Of a DNA stretch of 7,150 bases, positions 1-5,677 are shown piece by piece. Within the stretch, counting starts at the first letter, position 1. Each line of letters starts with the position of its first letter. Location of the stretch: NCBI GenBank assembly GCA_903827085.1, contig CAIKHC010000259.1, positions 1 to 7,150 of the forward strand, written 5' to 3'. The position numbers and the translations under genes were made by a program. Source of the stretch: an uncultured Candidatus Nemicrothrix sp. GTDB lineage: Bacteria; Actinomycetota; Acidimicrobiia; Acidimicrobiales; Acidimicrobilacustridaceae. The notes below the pieces were generated by a model that was given only the letters and a program-made list of their open reading frames with translations, made no database searches and was not told the DNA's origin.

Positions 1-201
1 CTCGAAGGCGTCCTGTCGTGCATCGCCGATGGCATCGATGTGCAGGGCTACACCTATTGGAGCCTCATGGATAATTTTGAATGGGCGTTTGGTTATCGGC
101 CCCGTTTCGGGATCATCGAAGTAGACCGCGCAACTCAACGACGCACAGTGAAGCCAAGCGGCGAGTGGTTGAGCAGCATCGTTCGAGCAAACGCTCTCTG
201 A
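1..201 (+). CDS. Glycoside hydrolase family 1 (beta-glucosidase-like), C-terminal fragment
   Basis: The open frame runs from the first base to the TGA at 199-201 and gives the last 66 residues of a protein whose start lies left of the window. The run GYTYWSLMDNFEWAFGYRP (residues 16-34), continuing with RFGIIEVD, is the C-terminal signature of GH1 beta-glucosidases: the WSLxDNFEW stretch lines the sugar-binding -1/aglycone pocket, and the RFGI.xVD stretch follows it. The ending TVKPSGEWLSSIV is also typical of the family's last helix. GH1 enzymes hydrolyse beta-glucosides or related glycosides by a retaining mechanism. The two catalytic glutamates would be upstream, outside the window, so activity and exact substrate cannot be judged. 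No signal peptide can be assessed. A hairpin 34 bases after the stop may end its transcript, which separates it from the envelope genes that follow. Confidence 0.93.
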   Translation, partial: LEGVLSCIADGIDVQGYTYWSLMDNFEWAFGYRPRFGIIEVDRATQRRTVKPSGEWLSSIVRANAL

Positions 202-235
202 TTTCGGTGATTCTGGCGACAACGAGCGGATCAGG

Positions 236-250
236 GCCACCGCAGGTGGC
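236..250 (+). terminator. Tight GC-rich hairpin after the GH1 gene, possible terminator
   Basis: GCCACC-GCA-GGTGGC is a perfect 6-bp inverted repeat with a 3-nt loop, 34 bases after the GH1 stop and 45 bases before the GtrA start. It has no following T-run, so it is not a canonical intrinsic terminator, although high-GC actinobacterial terminators often lack a strong U-tract. A TAGGGT hexamer at 254-259, which fits the actinobacterial -10 pattern TANNNT, follows directly. No convincing -35 element is visible. The terminator reading is inference. Confidence 0.35.
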
Positions 251-281
251 AACTAGGGTGGTTTGGTCCGACTCGAACGCC

Positions 282-286
282 AGGAG
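282..286 (+). promoter_or_regulatory. Shine-Dalgarno AGGAG that fixes the GtrA start
   Basis: AGGAG lies 9 bases before the ATG at 296-298. It decides for this ATG over an in-frame TTG at 263, which has no such site at a suitable distance and would add 11 polar residues. Confidence 0.7.
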
Positions 287-295
287 CGCCCCCTG

Positions 296-799
296 ATGGG
301 CCACGAAATCAATCAGGAGTTCCCAGCGTCCTCGCATACGGTGACGCCGCTTCCTGAAACCTTCGGGGTACTCGGAAAGATTGTTTTCTCAATCCGGACT
401 CGCGGGCTTCGTTATGCCCTCGTTGCCGTTGTCAATGTTGTTGTTGGGCAAAGTCTGCTTCTGGCTCTGCAGGGCGTCATGCGCCCAAGCTGGGCGAACG
501 TCGTTGCCGTTTGCATTTCTGCGGTTCCGGCCTACTACATGAACCGCGCATGGGTATGGGGAAAGCGCGGCAAGAGCCACTGGAAGAAAGAAGTACTTCC
601 GTTCTGGCTCTTTACGGTCGCCGGGTTGCTTCTTTCGACAGTCGCTATTTGGGTGGTCCATCGCTATACCGACTCCAAGTTGGTTATCAACGTTGTTCAG
701 TTGCTCTCGTTCGGCGTTCTTTGGGTTATCCGTTTCTTCGTGCTCGATAAGTTGTTCCACGTTGAAGTCTTCGAAGATGACACTCCCGACGAGGACTGA
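296..799 (+). CDS. GtrA-like four-helix membrane protein
   Basis: This 167-residue protein has four clear membrane segments, at about 38-60, 67-88, 100-122 and 128-152. Between helices 2 and 3 lies YYMNRAWVW (80-88) followed by a basic loop (KRGKSHWKK); the Y-x-x-N-R-x-[WF]-x-[FW] pattern is characteristic of the GtrA family. Family members are thought to help move polyprenyl-phosphate-linked sugars across the membrane for polysaccharide or teichoic-acid-type glycosylation, and the same fold occurs fused to dolichyl-phosphate-mannose synthases. The length matches the usual 120-170 residues; the acidic tail FEDDTPDED is soluble. The ATG at 296 is preceded by AGGAG. The stop lies 3 bases before the next methyltransferase gene, so the two are probably one transcript. 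The sugar carried and the partner glycosyltransferase cannot be told from the sequence. Confidence 0.85.
   Translation: MGHEINQEFPASSHTVTPLPETFGVLGKIVFSIRTRGLRYALVAVVNVVVGQSLLLALQGVMRPSWANVVAVCISAVPAYYMNRAWVWGKRGKSHWKKEVLPFWLFTVAGLLLSTVAIWVVHRYTDSKLVINVVQLLSFGVLWVIRFFVLDKLFHVEVFEDDTPDED
791..796 (+). promoter_or_regulatory. Ribosome binding site inside the end of the GtrA gene
   Basis: GAGGAC is a purine-rich site lying within the last codons of the GtrA gene, 6 bases before the methyltransferase ATG at 803. It supports this start over the in-frame ATG at 815 and suggests coupled translation of the two genes. Confidence 0.5.
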
Positions 800-802
800 A
801 CG

Positions 803-1423
803 ATGGATTCTGTAATGAAGGCTTCTGCCGAAGCCGCTCGTGGATTCATGCCCCCCGATGAAGGCGTAGCGCTTCACGAAGCGGCACTTCTTGTCGCCGA
901 TGGCGCCGCTCCCATGCTTGAGATTGGAAGCTATTGCGGTAAGTCGGGGATTTACCTCGGCTCGGCAGCGAAAGAGCGCAACACGATCCTTTTTGCGCTT
1001 GACCACCATCGCGGCTCTGAAGAAAACCAGCCCGGCTGGGAATGGCATGAGCCTGATCTCGTCGACCCCGATGTTGGCGTGATCGATACGTTGCCGCGAT
1101 TCCGTCGCACAATTTTCGATGCGGGTCTCGAAGGAACGGTCGTTGCGCTTGTCGGCGATTCGCCGACTGTCGGATCAAGATGGGCGATTCCGCTGTCGTT
1201 CTTGTTTATCGATGGCGGACATGGTTCCGAGCCGGCGCATCGCGATTTCGAACTCTGGACCCCATGGATCGAAGACGGCGGAATTCTCGCAATCCACGAT
1301 GTCTTCCCCGACCCCGCCGATGGCGGTCGTCCCCCGTATGAGATCTACTGCCGTGCGATCGAGTCTGGTGAGTTCACCGATGTCTCGGCGACAGGGTCAT
1401 TGCGGGTCCTGCGCCGCAACTAG
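803..1423 (+). CDS. Class I SAM-dependent methyltransferase, Methyltransf_24-like
   Basis: The 206-residue protein has a Rossmann methyltransferase layout. A glycine-rich SAM loop MLEIGSYCGKSGIYLG (38-53) is followed by an acidic end of strand 2 in LFALDHH (63-69), then VGDSP (117-121), LFIDGGH (134-140) and GGILAIHDVF (159-168). The IDGGH and late IHD motifs are typical of Methyltransf_24 and the cephalosporin-hydroxylase-like branch, where the acidic and His residues can bind a metal near the substrate. A further distinctive stretch is HHRGSEENQPGWEWHEPDLVD (68-88). The ATG at 803 is preceded by GAGGAC at 791-796; the ATG at 815 is a weaker choice. The TAG stop shares four bases with the convergent gene. 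I recall similar proteins beside the glycosyltransferase/toroid genes in other actinobacteria, so a shared pathway is likely, but the acceptor is unknown. Confidence 0.85.
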   Translation: MDSVMKASAEAARGFMPPDEGVALHEAALLVADGAAPMLEIGSYCGKSGIYLGSAAKERNTILFALDHHRGSEENQPGWEWHEPDLVDPDVGVIDTLPRFRRTIFDAGLEGTVVALVGDSPTVGSRWAIPLSFLFIDGGHGSEPAHRDFELWTPWIEDGGILAIHDVFPDPADGGRPPYEIYCRAIESGEFTDVSATGSLRVLRRN

Positions 1424-2364
1424 TTCCGCAGGTCACCGAGCAGTTGCTGCTCTTCGACACTGAGATCAATGCGACCATTCTCCCAGGCGGAGTTGAGCTG
1501 TTCGTAGTGCTTGTGGGTCCGTTCGTTTAAACCGCGATTGCGGCAATCGCGCAGAAGGCGAAGGCGATGCCATGCGGCCATCCGTGGTTCGTGGAAATTC
1601 GAAAGCAAGGTCTCCCACGGCCCGTAGGACAATTCAGCGTTATCGCGGTGTTGGTCGACGACTACGCCGAGAATCACTTCATCGATTGTTGGCCAACCAG
1701 AGGCGAGGCATCGGTCAACTTCTCGATCGAAGTCGCTGCTGAAACGTGAAACGTTGTTGGCCGAAACTCCGAAAATGCCCCCAGCAACCTTTGAGAAAGG
1801 TGTTGCTTGGTAGAACCGACCTCGGTCTTCGTATTCGGATGGGTCTGTTTCCCAGAGAACGTTTGCGTGTAGTTCGCAGTCACTCGATTCAAGAAGTCCG
1901 TCGAACGACTCTCCCTCAAGAGGCTGTGCCACCTCGAGAAGGGCGATATCTGCCCACCAGTACATCCTCGAAGCAAAGTGATCTTGGTTGGCAGCAACTT
2001 CAAGTAGTCCCGGTTTCGACCAACCGAGAGCGATGTACTCGGGAGTGTCCTTCACCGGATTGGATGCAGTTGGTGGACGCCGACCCGCATCGAATGCTGC
2101 TGTGATTGTCGGGACATCGCGTGTCCGGGGGAATTGATCGAAGGGAAGACCAATGATTCGAATCGAAGAGTCCGGGGCAAGACGATGACGAATCTCATGC
2201 AGCGGTTCCACGAGCTGAGGCTCGGTAAACACAACTAGTGGGTGTCGCGTTGAGAGAATTCCGCTGCAGCGAGTCAGGTACCAATCAATATCTCGGCGGT
2301 CACTCGACTCGCGAGATTGAAGATCGACGAGCGCAGTGACAACCGTTGTCTGCGCTGACAACAC
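1420..2364 (-). CDS. HtrL/YibB (WlaTC)-like protein, putative glycosyltransferase-type
   Basis: The 314-residue protein has the block order of the HtrL/YibB family. It opens with TTVVTALVDLQSR (6-18) and a YL..C.GIL helix, then HPLVVFTEP (41-49) with the following EIRHRL (57-62). Next come GWSKPGLLEVA (114-124), the acidic strand YWWADIAL (135-142), KVAGGIFGV (192-200) and IDEVILGVVVDQH (227-239). These resemble GT-A glycosyltransferase elements: WAD could stand in for a DxD metal site, and GG..G followed by DE for the acceptor side. Family members occur in lipopolysaccharide or lipooligosaccharide loci (htrL in E. coli, wlaTC in Campylobacter), but no reaction is proven. There is no signal peptide or membrane helix. 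The start is GTG, 5 bases after the toroid gene's stop and without a clear Shine-Dalgarno, so translational coupling is likely. GC looks lower than in the toroid gene in the lines I counted (about 50-57 % versus 58-65 %), which may hint at a separate origin. Confidence 0.72.
   Translation of the reverse strand: MLSAQTTVVTALVDLQSRESSDRRDIDWYLTRCSGILSTRHPLVVFTEPQLVEPLHEIRHRLAPDSSIRIIGLPFDQFPRTRDVPTITAAFDAGRRPPTASNPVKDTPEYIALGWSKPGLLEVAANQDHFASRMYWWADIALLEVAQPLEGESFDGLLESSDCELHANVLWETDPSEYEDRGRFYQATPFSKVAGGIFGVSANNVSRFSSDFDREVDRCLASGWPTIDEVILGVVVDQHRDNAELSYGPWETLLSNFHEPRMAAWHRLRLLRDCRNRGLNERTHKHYEQLNSAWENGRIDLSVEEQQLLGDLRN
1533..1551. repeat. 8-bp perfect hairpin inside the HtrL-like gene, beyond the convergent junction
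   Basis: CGCGATTG-CGG-CAATCGCG is a perfect 8-bp stem with a 3-nt loop. It directly abuts another palindrome, GTTTAAAC (1525-1532). It lies within the codons for residues 271-277 of the HtrL-like protein and 110 bases past the methyltransferase stop on the + strand. It could act as a 3'-end structure for the + transcript, but no T-run follows on either strand. Confidence 0.35.
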
Positions 2365-2369
2365 GAAAG

Positions 2370-3458
2370 TCAGTCGGCTCGGCCGCTGATTGAATCGTCG
2401 GTATCGATTTCAACCAACGGTGGAAGTGCTTCGTGGTCGATGAACAAACCCGATGCGGGAGAGGTGCGGCTGAGGGCATCGGCCGCAAGGATGATTGCCG
2501 CGTCGGTGTAGGTCGTGCGTTCATCGGCGGGGAAGTGCACCTCGTCGGGGAACACAATGCCGGTCCAGTAGTGGCCGTCTTCGCACCGAAGTTGCTGGGC
2601 CCACGAGAACAGTTGCAACGCTTGTTCACGGTTGCCAACTGACAACTCGGCGATGAGGCATTCGCAGGTTTCGGCTGCGGTGATCCAGGGTCGGTCGCTA
2701 ACGCAACGAACGCCGCGGCCTTCGACAACAAAGGTGTCTCGACGAGCATCGAGGCGAGCGCGAGCTTCCGTGCGAGTGAGGACGCCGCCAAGAACCGGGT
2801 AGTACCAGTCCATCGCCCAGCGGGCTTTGGGGGCGAATGCATCGGGAGCCTTGCCGAGGCAGTGCTGACGGATGACATGAGCCAAGCGGGCTGCGCTCAA
2901 TTCCCAATCGGGACGTTCGTGGCCAAGAAGTTCGGCAATAGCGATTGCGCAACGAAGGCTGTGGCAGATGCTCGAGGAACCGGTGAGCAGAGCGAATGAC
3001 CACGGTGTGCCGTCGGCGTGACGAGCCCAAAGGATCTCGCCGCGAGGAGTTTGCAGGTCGAGAACAAACTCGACCGCTTTTTCGACGACCGGCCACATCG
3101 TTTCGACAAAGCCGGGGTCGCGAGCAACAAGCCAGTGATGCCAAACCCCTGCGGCGATGTACGCAATTGTGTTGGCGTCGAGCTTGTCCTGTTCGATTCC
3201 GTCGGCGAGGTAGTACTGGTGCCAAGAGCCGTCATGACGCTGAATATCGGCAAGCCACTGGTAGGCGCGCTCGGCTTCGGTGCGCATGCCTGCGAGATCG
3301 AGGGCCATAGCCGCTTCGATGTGATTCCACGGATCGGCATGACCGCCTGGGTGCCACAGGACCATTCCATTGGGCTGTTGCCAATCGGCAATTGCTTCAG
3401 CGGTCTGACGAACCTGCTCGGCAGTGATGATGTCGTCAACGGAAGGAATCTCGATCAT
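2370..3458 (-). CDS. Alpha/alpha-toroid protein, 'prenyltransferase/squalene-cyclase-like', function unknown
   Basis: This 362-residue soluble protein is built of helical hairpins. WLADIQRHDGSW (68-79) matches the QW repeat core of terpene cyclases ([FYW][LIV]xxxQx(2-5)GxW). Degenerate copies occur at FVLDLQTPRGEILW (131-144) and near QLRCEDGHYWTG (289-300). Other marked stretches are WHPGGHADPWNHIEAAMAL (35-53), GRGVRCVSDRPWITAAETCE (247-266) and ERTTYTDAA (313-321), where charged and aromatic residues could line the central cavity. I find no DxDD motif of squalene-hopene cyclases and no DDxxD prenyltransferase motif, so catalysis of that kind is unproven; a carbohydrate-active (alpha/alpha)6 role is an alternative. 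The ATG at 3456-3458 overlaps the upstream methyltransferase stop as ATGA and has AGGT 5 bases before it. A longer in-frame reading to 3584 overlaps the methyltransferase and adds unconserved-looking sequence, so I rejected it. The last ~30 residues look disordered. Confidence 0.82.
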   Translation of the reverse strand: MIEIPSVDDIITAEQVRQTAEAIADWQQPNGMVLWHPGGHADPWNHIEAAMALDLAGMRTEAERAYQWLADIQRHDGSWHQYYLADGIEQDKLDANTIAYIAAGVWHHWLVARDPGFVETMWPVVEKAVEFVLDLQTPRGEILWARHADGTPWSFALLTGSSSICHSLRCAIAIAELLGHERPDWELSAARLAHVIRQHCLGKAPDAFAPKARWAMDWYYPVLGGVLTRTEARARLDARRDTFVVEGRGVRCVSDRPWITAAETCECLIAELSVGNREQALQLFSWAQQLRCEDGHYWTGIVFPDEVHFPADERTTYTDAAIILAADALSRTSPASGLFIDHEALPPLVEIDTDDSISGRAD

Positions 3459-4201
3459 TTTGTACCTGCCATCGCGGCGTGTCGGATTGGTTTGGTCGCG
3501 TAGACAACAAGCGACTTCCCCAAGACGGGGTTGAGTGCCTTTTCGGTGAGTCGTGTCAGCGGTGGAGCCGACATGATGTCCCACTCAAGAAATTTTGTGT
3601 ACACCTTGACCGCAGCGTTGGTGTCGTTCCGCGGGCCAACTGCGCAACGAAGCCACCAGTAGGGCGAGTGCAGTGCATGGGCGCGGTGTGAACTTCCGGG
3701 AATGAGTCCAGCGTTTTTCATCTTGAGGCGAAGGTCAGACTCTGAGTAAATGCGAACATGTCCACCTTCGGACTTGGGCGCGTAGTACTCATCGGAAAGT
3801 TTCCAGCAAATCTTTTCCGGAAACTCAGCAGGAACTGTGATGGCAATAGTGCCGCCGGGACGCAGTACCCGAATGAATTCGGAGAGCGCTGCGTTGTCAT
3901 CGGGAACATGTTCCATAACTTCGGACGCAATGATTCGATCGAAAGATGCGTCGGCGAAAGGAAGCTTGGTCCCATCGCCGGCAACTGACGTACACGAAAT
4001 CGTCGGCGCAATTTCACCGGCGTCTTTCATGGCTGATGTGGTCGCAGCAACCTGTTCAAGTTCAGGAACGGCCATATCGCAGGCCACAACTCGTGCACCG
4101 CGGCGCAGTGCTTCGAACGCGTGACGACCAAAGCCGCAGCCCAGATCGAGCAATCGGTCTCCGGGGCGTAGTCCTAAACGGTCGTAGTCGGCGGTCAGCA
4201 C
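3455..4201 (-). CDS. Class I SAM-dependent methyltransferase, Methyltransf_11/25-like
   Basis: This 248-residue protein shows all the usual class I signposts: the SAM loop LLDLGCGFGRHAFEALRRGA (17-36), the acidic strand-2 end VVACDMA (38-44), GDGTKLPFADASFDRI (75-90) with SEVMEHVP (93-100), and LRPGGTIAITVP (113-124). Beyond the core, EGGHVRIYSESDL (145-157) and an aromatic HSPYWWLRC (178-186) probably form the acceptor lid. The start is GTG (MLTADYDRLGL), 3 bases after the glycosyltransferase stop, with AGGA about 9 bases upstream. Actinobacterial relatives, as I recall them, begin at this same LT.D(Y/F)DR block, which supports the start. The stop overlaps the next gene as ATGA, so the two are translationally coupled. 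It presumably methylates a sugar, lipid or small molecule made with the adjacent GT4 enzyme; the substrate is not readable. Ubiquinone- or menaquinone-type methylation is possible but not suggested by the context. Confidence 0.88.
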   Translation of the reverse strand: MLTADYDRLGLRPGDRLLDLGCGFGRHAFEALRRGARVVACDMAVPELEQVAATTSAMKDAGEIAPTISCTSVAGDGTKLPFADASFDRIIASEVMEHVPDDNAALSEFIRVLRPGGTIAITVPAEFPEKICWKLSDEYYAPKSEGGHVRIYSESDLRLKMKNAGLIPGSSHRAHALHSPYWWLRCAVGPRNDTNAAVKVYTKFLEWDIMSAPPLTRLTEKALNPVLGKSLVVYATKPIRHAAMAGTK

Positions 4202-4204
4202 TGT

Positions 4205-5578
4205 TCAGGATCCTGGCCGTGTGACGCGCGAGCGCTGGAAACGTGGGGCTGCACCTGCGCCACCGGGTCGGCGGGCCTGAATGTGGGGGGTCTCCGCGAG
4301 TAGTGCTCGGTAGTGCTCAACCGTGCCGGTCGCAGTGTGGCGCCATGTCCAGCGATCGATGACACGTTGACGGCCAGCGGCGCCAATGCGGTCGCGCAAT
4401 GCAGGATCGTCGAGCGCAGTGCGCAGCATTGCCGCAAGCGCTTCGCTGTCGCCGGGGGGAACGACGAGTGCGGTTTCGTTGTGGTTTCCAACGACCTCAG
4501 GAAGCGCACCGCCGCTCGTGGCAACGAGCGGAACACCGCAACTCATGGCTTCAATGGCTGGAAGGGAGAAGCCTTCATACAGCGAAGGAACGACGGCGAC
4601 CTGTGCTTCGGAGTAGAGCTCAATGATGCGCTCTTCGGGCACGCCCGTGATGAAGGTGACTGCGTCTCGAAGTCCGAGCTCGTCGATAATGCGAGCCGAA
4701 GGGCCGCCTTCTTTAAGGCGTCCGATGACGACGAGTTCGATGTGACGCTCGGTGCGAAGTTTGGCGATTGCCTCGAGGAGGTAACGCAGGCCCTTCATCG
4801 TGACGTCGGCACTGGCAGTAGTGATGAGTCGGCCAGGAATGCGCTGAACGTTGGGGATGGGCTTGAACAATTCCTGATCAACGCCAACAGGGACAACGTG
4901 GAGTCGATCGAGTGGGACATTCTGATCGGCATGAATGTCGGCAAGAGAGTTCTGCGACACCGTGATGACCCGGGGCATACGTGACGCGACACGCGTCTGC
5001 ATCTTGGTGAAGCCGTACCAGCGGCCCTTCGAGAATCGCTTCCATGCGGTCTCGGCATGTTCCATCTCAAGACGACGATCGACAGTGATGGGGTGGTGGA
5101 TCGTGGCGAGGACTGGAAGTCCGTCACGTTCCATGCCGAGCAAGCCATAGCCAAGGCACTGATTGTCCTGAACAAGATCGAACTCGTTGACGCGCGAGCG
5201 AAGGTGCTGCCAAGCGCGGAAACTGAATGCGAGAGGCTCGGGGAATGATCCGGCCATGAAACTGCCGACCTCGATGGCGTCGCCAAGGTTCTTGATTTCG
5301 AACGGCAACGGCAGGCGCATCGGGTATGCGTCGTTATATATATCGAGGCTAGGAAGTTCGACGAGTGGCACCCGGGGATCGAGAATCGGGTAGGGCTGAC
5401 CGCCTAAGACCTCTACCTCGTGACCAAGATCGACGAGCGCCTTTGTCAGGTGTCGGGTGTACACGCCTTGACCGCCGACATGGGGCTTTCCGCGATAGGT
5501 GAGGAAAGCAATGCGCAGGGGGAGCTCGCCGTCAGCGGCAAGATCGGTGCGCCCGGAGGATTCGGGGCGGGGAGACAT
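4205..5578 (-). CDS. Family 4 glycosyltransferase (GT-B fold)
   Basis: This 457-residue retaining GT4 enzyme would transfer a sugar from a nucleotide donor to an acceptor at the cytoplasmic face. The N-terminal Rossmann half starts at LRIAFLTYRGKPHVGGQGVY (21-40), where GGQG is the donor-phosphate glycine loop. TIHHPITVDR (159-168) and VITVSQNSLADI (204-215) follow, then VPVGVD (229-234). The C-terminal half carries TASADVTMKGL (254-264) with a phosphate-binding Lys, and SLYEGFSLPAIEAMSCGVP (332-350) containing the EX7E pair Glu335/Glu343. A GG.PEVVG stretch (356-364) follows. The tail (433-457) is Arg/Gly-rich and looks unstructured. I chose the ATG at 5576-5578; the only longer start is a TTG at 5617 that falls inside a palindrome. 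No clear Shine-Dalgarno precedes the ATG. It begins a tightly packed four-gene run. I recall a close relative in mycobacteria (possibly Rv0225), unchecked. Donor and acceptor are unknown. Confidence 0.92.
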   Translation of the reverse strand: MSPRPESSGRTDLAADGELPLRIAFLTYRGKPHVGGQGVYTRHLTKALVDLGHEVEVLGGQPYPILDPRVPLVELPSLDIYNDAYPMRLPLPFEIKNLGDAIEVGSFMAGSFPEPLAFSFRAWQHLRSRVNEFDLVQDNQCLGYGLLGMERDGLPVLATIHHPITVDRRLEMEHAETAWKRFSKGRWYGFTKMQTRVASRMPRVITVSQNSLADIHADQNVPLDRLHVVPVGVDQELFKPIPNVQRIPGRLITTASADVTMKGLRYLLEAIAKLRTERHIELVVIGRLKEGGPSARIIDELGLRDAVTFITGVPEERIIELYSEAQVAVVPSLYEGFSLPAIEAMSCGVPLVATSGGALPEVVGNHNETALVVPPGDSEALAAMLRTALDDPALRDRIGAAGRQRVIDRWTWRHTATGTVEHYRALLAETPHIQARRPGGAGAAPRFQRSRVTRPGS

Positions 5579-5601
5579 GGGCCGACAAGTTTCGTCGGGA
5601 A

Positions 5602-5619
5602 TCTTGACAAAGGTCAAGA
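5602..5619. repeat. Perfect 18-bp palindrome upstream of the glycosyltransferase
   Basis: TCTTGAC-AAAG-GTCAAGA has perfect 7-bp arms around a 4-bp centre, in the 99-bp gap between lnt and the GT4 gene, 23 bases before the ATG. It could be a repressor operator or an mRNA hairpin. Read on the minus strand it contains TTGACC, a good -35 hexamer, but the -10 region 17 bases on is poor. A second, weaker inverted repeat (CCGAC/GTCGG, 5582-5598) sits between it and the start codon. The function is inferred. Confidence 0.5.
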
Positions 5620-5677
5620 CAGGGCTAGATCGTTGTCCACAGGCCCTATCGGGGCGAGATGGACCGGGTGAGAGGAG

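Noticed and set aside
263..295. TTG start for the GtrA gene at 263
   Set aside because: The ATG at 296 has AGGAG at proper spacing; the extension is polar and lies before the first helix.
389..1048. Long minus-strand open frame opposite the GtrA and methyltransferase genes
   Set aside because: Its translation shows no domain or hydrophobic pattern and it mirrors two well-supported + strand genes; it is a shadow frame.
1309..1329. Hairpin CGACC-CC-GCC-GAT-GGC-GGTCG as a terminator
   Set aside because: It is bulged, lies in the conserved DPADGGRPPYE coding stretch, and has no T-run on either strand.
3456..3584. Longer N-terminus for the toroid protein, reaching 3584
   Set aside because: It would overlap the methyltransferase by over 120 bases with unfamiliar Arg/Cys-rich sequence, whereas the ATG at 3458 gives a classical ATGA overlap with an AGGT site.
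4313..4984. 223-codon + strand open frame opposite the glycosyltransferase
   Set aside because: It is antisense to the conserved C-terminal half of GT4 with no recognisable motifs; a shadow of high-GC coding.
5335..5343. TATATATAT run, possible internal promoter
   Set aside because: It encodes Asp-Ile-Tyr in a conserved GT4 stretch and has no matching -35; the rare ATA codon is curious but not enough.
5579..5617. TTG start for the glycosyltransferase at 5617
   Set aside because: The 13 extra residues resemble nothing in GT4 enzymes and the TTG lies inside a palindrome; the ATG at 5578 is more economical, though neither start has a good ribosome site.
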